Assembly (NCBI RefSeq): GCF_001636055.1
Contig: NZ_CP011789.1
Location: 744,001 to 808,000 of the forward strand
Length of the DNA stretch: 64,000 nt
Direction: 5' to 3'
Source: Pseudomonas putida
GTDB lineage: Bacteria; Pseudomonadota; Gammaproteobacteria; Pseudomonadales; Pseudomonadaceae
Shown: positions 25,959-35,689 of the stretch, one piece after another
Position numbering within the stretch: the stretch's first letter is position 1
How the letters are laid out: each line of letters opens with the position of its first letter
The notes under the pieces: generated by a model
What the model was told of the DNA's origin: nothing
Databases searched by the model: none
Seen by the model: only the letters and a program-made list of their open reading frames with translations
Translations under genes and position numbers: made by a program

Positions 25959-27057
25959 AACCCAGCACCTCCACATCGGCAGCCCAGCGCCGGGCACGTT
26001 CGAGCAGTTGATGAGCCCCGAGCGCGGAGCCGCGCACGGCCAGGACCAGTTGGCCCAAGGCGTGCTCGCCAATGGTCTCGACACCCCCCTGGAGCAGACG
26101 CACACGCCCGCCGAGATCGGTGAACAATGCCGACAGCTCTGGCTCGCCGACCAGTTGCAGACGCAACACCACGGCAGCGTCCTGGCTGACCGGTTGAGCC
26201 CGCAAATTGGCCTGCAAGGCTGCGGGTAGCTTGGTCTGCAAGGGGGCGAGCAAGGTGCGGGTCACTTCGTGGCGCGGCGCGCCGAATACCTGCCAGACCT
26301 CGCCCTGCTCGACTACTTCGCCACGTTCGAGCACCACCACGCGCTGGCAGATGTCGCGGATCACCGCCATCTCGTGAGTGATCAGCACGATGGTCAGGCC
26401 AAGGCGCTGGTTGATATCGCGCAGCAGGTCGAGGATCGAGGCGGTGGTTTCAGGGTCCAGTGCCGAGGTCGCTTCGTCGCACAACAGGATCTGCGGATCG
26501 TGCACCAGCGCGCGGGCGATGCCGACACGCTGCTTCTGACCGCCGGACAACTGCGCCGGATAGACGTGATGCTTCTGTTCCAGGCCTACCAGTTCCAGCA
26601 ACTCGCGCACTTTGCGCTGACGCTCGGCCTTGGCCACGCCGGCGACCTTCAAGGGGAGCTCGACGTTCTGCCACACGGTCTTGGCCGACATCAGGTTGAA
26701 GTGCTGGAAGATCATGCCGATGCGCCGGCGCAGCGACACCAGGCGATCCTCGTCGAACGGAGCGATGTCGACCTGGTCGATCAGCACGCGCCCTTCGCTG
26801 GGTTGCTCCAGGCGGTTGATGGTGCGCAGCAGTGACGACTTGCCGGCGCCGCTGCGGCCGATGATGCCGAAGATCTCGCCGCGGCGGATGTTCAGGTCGA
26901 TGCCGTGCAGGGCAGGGTGAGCTTGCCCGGGGTAGGTCTTGCCCAACCCGATGAAGCGTACATGAGCCTCGTTCACCTCCGGGCGCAATACCTGCTCGCG
27001 CGCCGGGGCCGGCGTGGCGTGGGGGACGGGCGCCCTGAGGGCGCTGGCGCGACTCAT
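25948..27057 (-). CDS. metN: MetN-type ABC transporter ATP-binding protein
   Basis: A 369-residue ABC ATPase of the MetN family. Walker [11 protein letters not shown]-loop FQHFNLMS, signature LSGGQKQR, Walker [13 protein letters not shown] and switch histidine ITHEMAV are intact. The last 90 residues have the NIL (C2) regulatory fold that in MetN binds methionine and inhibits transport. About 30 N-terminal residues precede the ATPase core, longer than in E. coli MetN. It sits two bases from metQ and overlaps metI. Its context suggests it is a second, organosulfur-linked copy of the system. Confidence 0.85.
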   Translation of the reverse strand: MSRASALRAPVPHATPAPAREQVLRPEVNEAHVRFIGLGKTYPGQAHPALHGIDLNIRRGEIFGIIGRSGAGKSSLLRTINRLEQPSEGRVLIDQVDIAPFDEDRLVSLRRRIGMIFQHFNLMSAKTVWQNVELPLKVAGVAKAERQRKVRELLELVGLEQKHHVYPAQLSGGQKQRVGIARALVHDPQILLCDEATSALDPETTASILDLLRDINQRLGLTIVLITHEMAVIRDICQRVVVLERGEVVEQGEVWQVFGAPRHEVTRTLLAPLQTKLPAALQANLRAQPVSQDAAVVLRLQLVGEPELSALFTDLGGRVRLLQGGVETIGEHALGQLVLAVRGSALGAHQLLERARRWAADVEVLGYVD

Positions 27058-27058
27058 C

Positions 27059-27859
27059 TCAGCCCTCCCAGCCGGCCTGGTACAGGCTGCCGTGGGCCTT
27101 GTTCAAGGCTTCACGCACGGCCGGCGAATGCTGGTAGATATCGACGAACTTGGCCAGGCGCGGGTCGTCCTTGCTTTGCGGGCGGATCACGAACTGGATC
27201 ACGTACTCCTTGTTCTCCAGGCCGTCGAACAGCAACGCCGAGGTGGCATCGAAGCTGTTGGCCAGGCGAATGTAGGCCGGGTAGCCCTGCACCAGGTCGG
27301 CATCGTCGTAGGCCCGCACCAGTTGCACGGCCTCGACCTGAAGAATCTTGAGCTTCTTCGGGTTGGCGACGATGTCGTCTTCGGTGGCCTTGTAACCCAC
27401 GCCAGGCTTGAGCGTGATCAGCCCGGCCTTGGCCAGCAACTGCAGGCCGCGCCCGCTGTTGATCGGGTCGTTGGCGATGGCCACGCTGGCGCCTTCGGGC
27501 AGTTCGGCGAAGCGCTTGTACTTCTTCGAATACAGGCCGACGTTGTTGATGATCCCCGGTGCATAGGGCACCAGGTTGAAGCCTGCTGCGGCCTTGGCGT
27601 TTTCCAGGAAAGGAATGTGCTGGAAGTAGTTCACGTCGATGTCGCCGCTGTTGAGGCTGACGTTGGGGGCGATCCAGTCGCTGAACTCGATCAGCTTCAC
27701 CTCCAGGCCTTGCTTGTGCGCTTCTGCCACGGCCGCTTCGAGCGGAATGGCGAAGGCGGCCGTGGTACCGATCTTCAGGGGTTCAACTGCCAGCGCGGCG
27801 CCGGCAAGGCCCAGGGACAGCAGGGCGGCCGCGACGGGCCGATAGAGTTTCTCAAGCAT
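27059..27859 (-). CDS. metQ: MetQ/NlpA-family substrate-binding protein without lipobox
   Basis: A 266-residue binding protein of the NlpA/MetQ family with a Sec signal peptide ([20 protein letters not shown], cleavage near ALA-VEP). Family hallmarks include [21 protein letters not shown] and [17 protein letters not shown]. Enteric MetQ is a lipoprotein, but here there is no lipobox cysteine and the mature chain has neither Cys nor Met, so it should be a soluble periplasmic protein. The start overlaps the end of the monooxygenase gene by 8 bases. It should load MetNI; the ligand is unknown but likely an organosulfur compound. Confidence 0.83.
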   Translation of the reverse strand: MLEKLYRPVAAALLSLGLAGAALAVEPLKIGTTAAFAIPLEAAVAEAHKQGLEVKLIEFSDWIAPNVSLNSGDIDVNYFQHIPFLENAKAAAGFNLVPYAPGIINNVGLYSKKYKRFAELPEGASVAIANDPINSGRGLQLLAKAGLITLKPGVGYKATEDDIVANPKKLKILQVEAVQLVRAYDDADLVQGYPAYIRLANSFDATSALLFDGLENKEYVIQFVIRPQSKDDPRLAKFVDIYQHSPAVREALNKAHGSLYQAGWEG

Positions 27860-29240
27860 GATGCGCGGCTCCGGTGGGGGCGTTGGTCGGGGTGCGATAG
27901 GTGCTGCCGGGATGGTCGGCGGGCAGATGTGCGCTAGGGCTGGCGAACAGCTTCTGGCGCAGGCTGCCCTCGGCGTAGGCGGTCTTGTAGCGGCCGCGGC
28001 GTTGCAGTTCGGGGACCACCAGGTCGATGAAGTCTTCGTAGCTTTCCGGGGTGACGGTGCGTGCCAGGTTGAAGCCGTCCAGGCCGGTCTCGTCGATCCA
28101 GCCGATCAGTTGCTCGGCGACCTGGTCAGGCGCACCGACCAGGGTCACGTAGCGTCCGCCCAGGGCGTGTTGTTCCAGCAGGCGGCGGCGGGTCCAGACG
28201 TTGTCCTGCAAGAGCTTGGTGGCGGACTGGATCGCATTGCCCTGGCCTGCGTTGATTGGCTCGTCGAGGTCGAAGGCAGCGAAGTCGATGCCGGTGGAGG
28301 CGGCAAAGTGCGCCACACCGGCTTCGGCGCTGGCGTGACGCAAATACTCGGCGTGCTTGGCGCGGGCCTGCTCCTCGGTGGGTGCGACGATCACGGTGAT
28401 GCCCATGAACACCTTGATCGCCTGAGGGTCGCGGCCGGCGGCGAGGGCGGCTGCGCGCACCTTGTCGACCTGGGCACGGGTGCCTGAGTGGGTCTGGCCG
28501 CCGATGAACACGCACTCGGCGTGGTTGCCGGCAAATGCCAGGCCGCGTGCCGAGCTGCCCGCCTGGAACAGCACCGGTGTGCGCTGCGGCGAGGGTTCGC
28601 ACAGGTGATAGCCCTCGACCTTGTAGAACTCGCCTCGGTGCTCGACCTTGCGCACTTTGTCGGGCCGGGCATAGACGCGCTGCTTGCGGTCTTCGACCAC
28701 GGCATCGTCCGCCCAACTGCCTTCGAGCAGCTTGTACAGCACCTGCAGGTATTCGTCGGCCTGGTCGTAGCGCCGGTCGTGCTCGGGCTGCTGTTCCAGG
28801 CCCATGGCACGGGCCGCGCTGTCGAGGTAGCCGGTGACGATGTTCCAGCCGACCCTGCCCTTGCTCAGGTGGTCGAGGGTCGAGAGCCTGCGGGCGAACA
28901 GATACGGCGGCTCGTAGGTGAGGTTGGCGGTAAGCCCGAAGCCCAGGTTGCGGGTCACCGCGGCCATGGCCGAGACCAGCAGCAGCGGGTCGTTGACCGG
29001 TAGCTGGATCGATTCCTTGAGCGTGACGTCGACCGAGTCGCCGTAGATGTCGTAGGTGCCGACGATGTCGGCGATGAACAGCCCGTCGAACAGCCCGCGC
29101 TCCAGCAGGCGCGCGAGGTCGGTCCAGTACTCGATGTCCTTGTAGCGGGTCGAGGTGTCGCGCGGATGGGTCCACAGGCCGTGGTTGATATGGCCAATGC
29201 AGTTCATGTTGAAAGCGTTGAGCAGGATCTGCTTGCTCAT
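27852..29240 (-). CDS. DszA/NtaA-family FMNH2-dependent monooxygenase
   Basis: A 462-residue flavin-dependent monooxygenase of the luciferase-like NtaA/SnaA/DszA group. Typical segments are LFDGLFIADIVGTYDIYG, GRVGWNIVTGYLDSAARAMG, PVLFQAGSSARGLAFAG and the C-terminal GLDGFNL. Members use reduced flavin from a separate reductase (SsuE could serve) to cleave C-S bonds of sulfones or to hydroxylate chelates. It overlaps metQ downstream and shares one base with the SfnB-like gene upstream, so it is in the middle of an operon. The substrate is unknown; an aryl or alkyl sulfone or sulfonate is the likely class. Confidence 0.82.
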   Translation of the reverse strand: MSKQILLNAFNMNCIGHINHGLWTHPRDTSTRYKDIEYWTDLARLLERGLFDGLFIADIVGTYDIYGDSVDVTLKESIQLPVNDPLLLVSAMAAVTRNLGFGLTANLTYEPPYLFARRLSTLDHLSKGRVGWNIVTGYLDSAARAMGLEQQPEHDRRYDQADEYLQVLYKLLEGSWADDAVVEDRKQRVYARPDKVRKVEHRGEFYKVEGYHLCEPSPQRTPVLFQAGSSARGLAFAGNHAECVFIGGQTHSGTRAQVDKVRAAALAAGRDPQAIKVFMGITVIVAPTEEQARAKHAEYLRHASAEAGVAHFAASTGIDFAAFDLDEPINAGQGNAIQSATKLLQDNVWTRRRLLEQHALGGRYVTLVGAPDQVAEQLIGWIDETGLDGFNLARTVTPESYEDFIDLVVPELQRRGRYKTAYAEGSLRQKLFASPSAHLPADHPGSTYRTPTNAPTGAAHHA

Positions 29241-30421
29241 CAGATGGTCCCTCGCAGCGGTGGGTTTTCGCCGTTGAGGTAGTAGTTGCCGATGGCGTGG
29301 TACTTCCAGCGCACCGGGTCGTGCAGGGTGTGGACCCGGGCGTTGCGCCAGTGGCGGTCGAGGCTGTGTTCGGCCAGGGTGGCGCGGCTGCCTGCCAGCT
29401 CGAACAGAGTGCTGCCGGCGGCCAGGGAAATCTCGGTGCTGATCGCGCGGGCCTCGGCGACGGCGATGGAGGCGGCGGCCACGCTGCTGGCGTTGCTGTC
29501 GCGCTGGGCCTGGTCGAGGATTTCACCGGCCCGTTCGAGCAGTGCTTCGGCGGCGTGCAGGCGGATGCTCAGGCGACCGAAGCTGTTGAGTGTCAGTGGG
29601 TCGGCCGAAGCCTGGTCGACACCTGCGTCTATCCATGGGCGGCTGTGGTTGCGCACGAAGTGCAGGGCGTCCTCGACTGCGGCGCGAGCGATGCCGGTGT
29701 CGATGGCGGCGTGGAGAATCTGGGCCAATGGGCCGACTGTGGTCGGGCGTTCGAACGCGGCCTGGAAGGGCACCAGGTCGGCAGCCTCGACACGGACATT
29801 GTCGAACAGCACCGAACCGCTGCCGGTGGTGCGCTGGCCGAAGCCGCTCCAGTCGTCGATCACCTGCACACCGGGGCTGTCGGCGGGTACGAACGCCAGT
29901 TGCTGCACGCCCTCGTCATCGACCACCGAGGTGGGGATGCGCTGGGCGTAGATCGCGCCGGTGGCGTAGAACTTGCGGCCGTTGATGCGGTAGCCGCCGC
30001 CGTCGCGGGTCAGGCGGGTGGTGCGGTCGCTGGAGGTCCTGGTGCCGAGTTCGGCCAGGGCGTTGCCGAAGCGCTTGCCGGCCAGCACCTCGGCGTAGAG
30101 ACGCTGCTGTTGTTCGAGGGTGCCGTTCACGCGCAGTACTTCGAGGGCGTAGAAGTGGTTCTGCGGAATCTGCCCGAGCGAGGCGTCGGCCTGGGCGATG
30201 CGGGCGATGACCTTGGCCAGGGTAACGTTCGACACTTCGGCGCCGCCGAAGGCCTTGGGTACGCTGATGGCCCACAGGCCGGAGCGGGTGAACAGCTCCA
30301 GTTCGGCGTGCGGGAGGCGACGCTCGCGGTCGCGCAGGGCGCTGTCGCGGTGCAGTTGCCGGGCGATGTCTTCAGCGACGGCCAGGGCTTGGGCGTCGCT
30401 GGTGATCACGGATGTGGTCAT
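29240..30421 (-). CDS. SfnB-family (acyl-CoA-dehydrogenase-like) sulfur acquisition oxidoreductase, copy 1
   Basis: A 393-residue member of the DszC/SfnB branch of the acyl-CoA dehydrogenase superfamily, flavin monooxygenases that oxidise organosulfur compounds. Recognisable segments are LGQIPQNHFYALEVL, YRINGRKFYATGA, DDWSGFGQRTTGSG and the C-terminal DRHWRNARVHTLHDPVRWKY. It has no cysteine and no methionine except Met1 over its whole length. It lies immediately upstream of the DszA-like gene (one shared base). A paralogue follows upstream after a REP element. DszC followed by DszA is the order of sulfoxidation then sulfone cleavage in desulfurisation, so a two-step pathway is plausible. 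Confidence 0.82.
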   Translation of the reverse strand: MTTSVITSDAQALAVAEDIARQLHRDSALRDRERRLPHAELELFTRSGLWAISVPKAFGGAEVSNVTLAKVIARIAQADASLGQIPQNHFYALEVLRVNGTLEQQQRLYAEVLAGKRFGNALAELGTRTSSDRTTRLTRDGGGYRINGRKFYATGAIYAQRIPTSVVDDEGVQQLAFVPADSPGVQVIDDWSGFGQRTTGSGSVLFDNVRVEAADLVPFQAAFERPTTVGPLAQILHAAIDTGIARAAVEDALHFVRNHSRPWIDAGVDQASADPLTLNSFGRLSIRLHAAEALLERAGEILDQAQRDSNASSVAAASIAVAEARAISTEISLAAGSTLFELAGSRATLAEHSLDRHWRNARVHTLHDPVRWKYHAIGNYYLNGENPPLRGTI

Positions 30422-30437
30422 GTTGTTCTCCGGGGCG

Positions 30438-30503
30438 TTTCGCGGGCAAGCCCGCTCCTACAGAGGATCGCGATCACCTGTAGGAGCGGGCTTGCCCGCG
30501 AAA
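30438..30503. repeat. REP palindrome between the two SfnB-like genes
   Basis: Perfect 25-base inverted arms, TTTCGCGGGCAAGCCCGCTC... at 30438-30462 and its complement at 30479-30503, with a 16-base loop. It separates two otherwise co-directional genes and could lower the expression of the downstream part by partial termination or protect the upstream message. Confidence 0.92.
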
Positions 30504-30513
30504 GGCCCTCAAG

Positions 30514-31755
30514 TCAGATCCAGGAATGCCGCGCAGGCAGCGTGCCGTTGAGGTAATAGGCGCCGACCGCGTGGTACTTCCAGCGCACCGGGTCGTGCAG
30601 CGTGTGCACCCGGGCGTTGCGCCAGTGGCGGTCGAGGTTGAATTCGGCGAGGGTGGCGCGGCTGCCGGCGAGTTCGAGCAGCTTCTCGCTGGCCTGCAGC
30701 GAAATCTCGGTGGTGAGCACCTTGGCCTCGGCCACGGCAATCGAGGCGCGCGCCGCCGCAGCGGCATCGATGGGCGCCGCATTGACTTCGTCCAGCACCT
30801 GCGCGGCCTTGCGCAGCAGCGCCTCGGCGGCGTGCAGCTCGAGCTTGAGACGGCCGATGTCGGCGATCACGTAGAGATCATCGCTGGCCCGTTCGACCTT
30901 GGCATCGATCCACGGCCGCGACTTGTCACGCACGAAGGCGATGGCGTCGTCGATGGCCGCTTCGGCGATTCCGGCGTCGATGGCAGCCTGGATCAGTTGC
31001 GAGACCGAGCCCTGAATATTGGGCTGGTCGGCCTGACGCCAGTTGTCGATCACCAGGTCCGCGTCCACCGGCACCTGGTCGAGCAGCACCGTGCCGCTGG
31101 CGGTGGTGCGCTGGCCGAAGCCGGACCAGTCGTCGACGATGCGCAGCCCAGGGCTGCCACGGCGTACGAAGGCCAGGCGCTGGCGACCTTCGTCGTCCAG
31201 GGCCTTTACCGCCACCCAGTGGGCGAACAGGGCGCCGGTGGAGTAGAACTTCTCGCCGCTGATCCGGTAGGTGTCGCCGTCGCGGGTGATGCGGGCCTTG
31301 AGGGTCAAGGTGTCTTTGGTGCTGCGTTCGGGGCCGGCATTGCCGATGCGCCAGCCGTCCAGCACCGAGCGGAAGATCAGCGCCTGCTGCGCCTCGCTGG
31401 CGGTCAGGCGCAGCAGTTGCAGCAGGCCGAACTGATTCTGCGGGATCTGCCCCAACGCCGGGTCGGCGGCGCTGATCAGGCGAAAGACTTCGGCGATGGT
31501 CGCGAACGACACATCCGGGCCGCCATGGGCCTTGGGCACGCTGATGCTGCCAAGCCCCGAGCGGGTGAACAGCTCGATCTCGGCCCACGGCAGCTTGCGT
31601 TGCTGGTCGCGGCGCGAAGCCTGCTGGCGCGCGACTTCGGCCAGTTCGCGGGCCGCTTGCAGGGCCTCGGCGTCATTGCGCAACACCTTGGCCGGCAGCA
31701 GCAGGGGCGAGCTGTCGATATCGCTGTGGAATTGGGTATTGGGTTGGCTGGACAT
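30514..31755 (-). CDS. SfnB-family sulfur acquisition oxidoreductase, copy 2
   Basis: A 413-residue paralogue of the preceding SfnB-like protein, with about 20 extra N-terminal residues. Shared segments include LFTRSGLGSISVPKAHGG, LGQIPQNQFGLLQLL, DDWSGFGQRTTASGTV and DRHWRNARVHTLHDPVRWKY. Again the whole chain has no cysteine and no methionine after Met1. It is the first gene of the run reading toward metI, so the promoter lies in the AT-rich region beyond 31755. Tandem copies suggest either different sulfur substrates or a heteromeric enzyme. Confidence 0.82.
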   Translation of the reverse strand: MSSQPNTQFHSDIDSSPLLLPAKVLRNDAEALQAARELAEVARQQASRRDQQRKLPWAEIELFTRSGLGSISVPKAHGGPDVSFATIAEVFRLISAADPALGQIPQNQFGLLQLLRLTASEAQQALIFRSVLDGWRIGNAGPERSTKDTLTLKARITRDGDTYRISGEKFYSTGALFAHWVAVKALDDEGRQRLAFVRRGSPGLRIVDDWSGFGQRTTASGTVLLDQVPVDADLVIDNWRQADQPNIQGSVSQLIQAAIDAGIAEAAIDDAIAFVRDKSRPWIDAKVERASDDLYVIADIGRLKLELHAAEALLRKAAQVLDEVNAAPIDAAAAARASIAVAEAKVLTTEISLQASEKLLELAGSRATLAEFNLDRHWRNARVHTLHDPVRWKYHAVGAYYLNGTLPARHSWI

Positions 31756-32086
31756 CAGTGCCGCTCCTTGGCTGCACTCAATGCCCTGGCGTTACGCACT
31801 GGGGTGATTGTGTTCCTGACCATTCCTGAACCTCACGAAGTAGATGCGTCGCTACAGCTGGTCGCGACGGATGTAGGCGGGTCCGGTGGTCCGGTCTATA
31901 TACCTTATGTGCTTATAAAAAGTTTATGAACTAACTCTTTGGAATATGAATAGAAGAGAGGCATTTGTCTGGCTGTGCCGGACTCTTCGCGGGCAAGGCC
32001 CGCACCCACAGAGAACCGCACAGGCTTCATCGCCGGTGCGGCTCCTGTGGAAGCGGGACTTGCCCGCGAAGATCCAGCCGAGCTTT
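31756..32086. promoter_or_regulatory. Promoter region of the SfnB/DszA/MetNIQ cluster
   Basis: 331 bases with no gene. The part at about 31880-31965 is AT-rich (TATATACCTTATGTGCTTATAAAAAG, then TTTGGAATATGAATAG), resembling the leaders of the other sulfur operons, and contains GGAATAT, one base off the GGAATAA word. The rest holds the REP-like pair at 31985-32071 that follows the end of tcyN. Confidence 0.45.
31985..32071. repeat. Imperfect REP pair
   Basis: Outer arms CTTCGCGGGCAAG (31985-31997) and CTTGCCCGCGAAG (32059-32071) are exact complements. The inner parts (GGCCCGCACCCACAG / CTGTGGAAGCGGGA) pair with mismatches around a long loop. It lies just beyond the tcyN stop and probably forms its transcript end. 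Confidence 0.75.
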
Positions 32087-32848
<762 letters not shown>

Positions 32849-32850
32849 CT

Positions 32851-33519
32851 TCAGTGCTCCTGGTCATGCTGGTTGACCCGCGCTTCCATGCGGTTCTGGA
32901 AGTGCGCCAGGATACTGCAGAGAATCCAGTAGATGACGGCCACGGCCAGATACATGGTGAAGACTTCGAAGGTCCGTGCGGTGATCAACTGTGCCTGGCG
33001 GAACAGCTCTGGCACCTGGATGGTCGCTGCCAGGGCGGTATCCTTGACCAGCGAGATGAAGCTGTTGCCCAGCGGCGGCAGGGCGGTGCGCATGGCCTGG
33101 GGCAGGATCGCCCGGCGCATGGCCTGGGTACGGGTCATGCCGATGCTGGCTGCGGCTTCCCACTGGCCGCGGTCGATCGAGGAGATCGCCGCGCGCAGGA
33201 TTTCGCAGATGTACGCCGCCATGTTCAGCGACAGGCCGATCAACGAGGCGGGGATCGGATCGAGTTCGATGCCGATCTGTGGCATGCCGAAGTAGATCAC
33301 GAACAGTTGCACCAGCAGCGGCGTGCCGCGGAAGAACGACACGTAGATCCGCGCCAGCCAGTCCAGCGGCAGGATCTTCGACAGGCGCATCAGTGCCAGG
33401 GCAAAGCCCAGCACCAGGCCGAAGAACATGCCGCCGACACTGAGCAGTACCGTGTAACCCGCGCCCTTGAGCAGGAAGGGCGTAGAGTCGATAACGAGTT
33501 GCAGGCTTTCAGAGATCAT
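32851..33519 (-). CDS. tcyL: L-cystine ABC transporter permease TcyL
   Basis: A 222-residue HisM/YecS-type permease with five membrane helices and the EAA loop EAAASIGMTRTQAMRRAILPQAMR. The start overlaps the end of tcyJ by 4 bases, so the two are translationally coupled. It should form a homodimeric channel for cystine with TcyN and take substrate from TcyJ. Confidence 0.88.
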   Translation of the reverse strand: MISESLQLVIDSTPFLLKGAGYTVLLSVGGMFFGLVLGFALALMRLSKILPLDWLARIYVSFFRGTPLLVQLFVIYFGMPQIGIELDPIPASLIGLSLNMAAYICEILRAAISSIDRGQWEAAASIGMTRTQAMRRAILPQAMRTALPPLGNSFISLVKDTALAATIQVPELFRQAQLITARTFEVFTMYLAVAVIYWILCSILAHFQNRMEARVNQHDQEH

Positions 33520-34310
33520 TTGGTGACGTCGGCACCGAAGTATTTCTCGGACAGCTTGGCCAGGGTGCCGTCAGCCTTGAGCTTGTCCAGCGCCTTGTTC
33601 ACTGCCGCGAGCAGCTCAGGTTCGCCCTTGCGCAGGGCAACGCCGCTTTCCAGGCGCGAGAAGGCTTCGCCGGCAAGTTGAGTGTCCTTGGCCTTCTGTG
33701 CGTATTCCAGGGCGGCCAGGCGGTCGATCAGGATGGCGTCGATACGGCCGTTGCGCAGGTCGGCGAACTTGCTCGGATCGTCTTCATAGGTACGCACGTC
33801 GGCCTTGGGTACGTCCTGCTTGACCCATTGCTCGTAGTTGGTGCCCAGGCCCACACCGACCTTCTTGCCCGCCAGGTCCTGCGCGGTCTTGATGTTCAGC
33901 TGCTCGGCCTTCTTCTTCAGGATCAGCGCCTGGATGCCGGAGATGGTGTAGGGCTCGGAGAAGTCATACTTCTTCTTGCGCTCTTCGGAGATGGTGACCT
34001 GGTTGATCACCACGTCCAGGCGCTTGGATTCCAGCGCGGCAAGGATGCCGTCCCACTTGGTTGGCTGGACCTTGGCCTTGACGCCCAGCTCCTTGGCCAG
34101 CAGTTCGGAGAGTTCCACTTCGAAACCGGTCAGCTTGCCGTTTTCGTCGACGAAGCTGAAGGGTGGGTAGGTGCCTTCCAGGCCGACGTTGATCACGCCT
34201 TTTTCCTGGATGGTCTTGAGCTGCTCACCCGCAAAGGCGTGGCTGAACAGGCCGGTGCCCAGCAGGATGGCCAGGCTGGCATTGAGAAGTGGTTTGGTGA
34301 ATTTGGTCAT
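33516..34310 (-). CDS. tcyJ: Periplasmic cystine-binding protein TcyJ
   Basis: A 264-residue family 3 amino-acid-binding protein (FliY/TcyJ). The signal peptide ends near SHAFA-GEQ, and the fold signature GLEGTYPPFSFVDENGKLTGFEVEL follows. The mature chain contains no cysteine and no methionine, notable for a protein that binds cystine and would be made in sulfur starvation. First gene of the operon, divergent from the serine acetyltransferase gene across an AT-rich spacer. Confidence 0.9.
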   Translation of the reverse strand: MTKFTKPLLNASLAILLGTGLFSHAFAGEQLKTIQEKGVINVGLEGTYPPFSFVDENGKLTGFEVELSELLAKELGVKAKVQPTKWDGILAALESKRLDVVINQVTISEERKKKYDFSEPYTISGIQALILKKKAEQLNIKTAQDLAGKKVGVGLGTNYEQWVKQDVPKADVRTYEDDPSKFADLRNGRIDAILIDRLAALEYAQKAKDTQLAGEAFSRLESGVALRKGEPELLAAVNKALDKLKADGTLAKLSEKYFGADVTK

Positions 34311-34593
34311 GGCTGTCCCCGCGCTTTGTTTTAAGTAGTGGGTGGCGACTATAGGGTGGGCTGTATAGCTCAGGGAATAATAAAAAATTATCTATTATTC
34401 CTTTCTGTTATTTCGTCCCTGAAGGGCAGTTTTGAGGGTAGCCGTGAACCGGGTCCCCGTCATCGCTGCTTATGCCCGACTTAGTGCAGGATGGAATAAA
34501 GCGTTGTTTTTTCCAAGGGAAGAATTTGCCGTAGAGTGATTTCTACAAGTGGCGGCTCTACCTACCGACACCGTCGCAAGCCAGGAGAACACC
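34311..34593. promoter_or_regulatory. Divergent tcyJ / epsC control region
   Basis: 283 non-coding bases. A dyad GGAATAATA (34374-34382) / TATTATTCC (34393-34401), 9-bp arms with a 10-base AT spacer, lies about 64 bases from tcyJ. A further GGAATAA at 34493-34499 lies near epsC. CysB-type operators in enterics are AT-rich and contain related half-sites, so this is a candidate regulator site. AGGAG at 34583-34587 serves epsC. Confidence 0.55.
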
Positions 34594-35532
34594 GTGAGCG
34601 AACAACCATCGACCGGCCATTGGCAATTGCCGGGCATCGTCAGCGAACTGCGCCAGGCCCGTGACCAGTGGCGCAGTCGCAATGGCCGTTGCAGCAACAA
34701 GCAGGGCGGGCGCGAACTGCCCTCGCGCGAGGCGATGCGCGACATCCTCGAGCAATTATGTGGAGCGTTGTTTCCCATGCGCCTGGGGCCTGTGGACCTG
34801 CGTGAGGAGGGCGAGGATTTCTATGTCGGCCACACCCTGGATGCGGCGCTGACCGCACTGCTCGACCAGGCGCGCCTGGAACTGCGCTACGCCGCGCGGC
34901 ACGGCAATACCGAGGTTGAGCCCAAGGACGTCGATGCCCACGCACTGGGTCTGATCCAAGGCTTTGCCAAAGCGCTGCCGGGGTTGCGTGTATTGCTCGA
35001 CACCGACGTGCTGGCGGCCTACCACGGCGACCCCGCGGCGCGCAGCGTGGATGAGGTGTTGCTGTGCTATCCCGGCATTCTGGCGATCATCCACCACCGC
35101 CTGGCGCACCACCTCTACCAGGCCGGGCTGCCGCTGCTGGCGCGAATCAGCTCGGAGCTGGCGCATTCGGCCACCGGCATCGACATTCACCCCGGCGCAC
35201 AGATCGGCCAGAGCTTCTTCATCGACCACGGCACAGGCGTGGTGATCGGCGAGACGGCGATCATCGGCGAGCGCGTACGCATCTATCAAGCGGTGACCCT
35301 TGGCGCCAAGCGCTTCCCGTCGGACGAGTCGGGCACCTTGCACAAGGGCCTGGCGCGCCACCCGATCGTCGAGGATGACGTGGTCATCTATGCCGGTGCG
35401 ACCATTCTGGGGCGCATCACCATCGGCAAGGGTTCGACCATTGGCGGCAATGTCTGGCTGACGCGCAGCGTGCCGGCCGAGAGCAACATCACCCAGGCGA
35501 ACCTGCAACTCGATTGCCAGGACAAACAGTGA
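34594..35532 (+). CDS. epsC: Serine O-acetyltransferase (EpsC type)
   Basis: A 312-residue serine acetyltransferase, making O-acetylserine from serine and acetyl-CoA, the acceptor that takes up sulfide to give cysteine and the inducer of CysB. The C-terminal half is a left-handed beta-helix of hexapeptide repeats (IDIHPGAQIGQSFFIDHGTG, VVIGETAIIGERVRIYQAVTLGA) with the conserved catalytic HG. The 180-residue N-terminal helical part is longer than in the short bacterial CysE, as in EpsC/SrpH enzymes. The GTG at 34594 is preferred because AGGAG stands 6 bases before it. It is probably a second, starvation-linked serine acetyltransferase. Confidence 0.85.
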   Translation: MSEQPSTGHWQLPGIVSELRQARDQWRSRNGRCSNKQGGRELPSREAMRDILEQLCGALFPMRLGPVDLREEGEDFYVGHTLDAALTALLDQARLELRYAARHGNTEVEPKDVDAHALGLIQGFAKALPGLRVLLDTDVLAAYHGDPAARSVDEVLLCYPGILAIIHHRLAHHLYQAGLPLLARISSELAHSATGIDIHPGAQIGQSFFIDHGTGVVIGETAIIGERVRIYQAVTLGAKRFPSDESGTLHKGLARHPIVEDDVVIYAGATILGRITIGKGSTIGGNVWLTRSVPAESNITQANLQLDCQDKQ

Positions 35533-35545
35533 GGTAGGCCCGGCG

Positions 35546-35607
35546 GGCCCTATCGCAGCACAAGTCCGCTCCCACAGAGTGGAGCGGGCTTGTCCCGCGA
35601 TAGGGCC
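35546..35607. repeat. REP palindrome after epsC
   Basis: Arms begin GGCCCTATCGCAGCACAAG (35546 onward) and end TGTCCCGCGATAGGGCC (to 35607), an imperfect inverted pair of the ATCGCGG-ACAAGCCCGCTCCCACA class. It probably ends the epsC transcript. Confidence 0.82.
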
Positions 35608-35689
35608 GGAACTGCTGGCAAAGAGCAAAGGTCAACTGGTCGCCCGCCAGCGACCACAGGTCGCATTGAAATCCGATCCATGTTTAACT

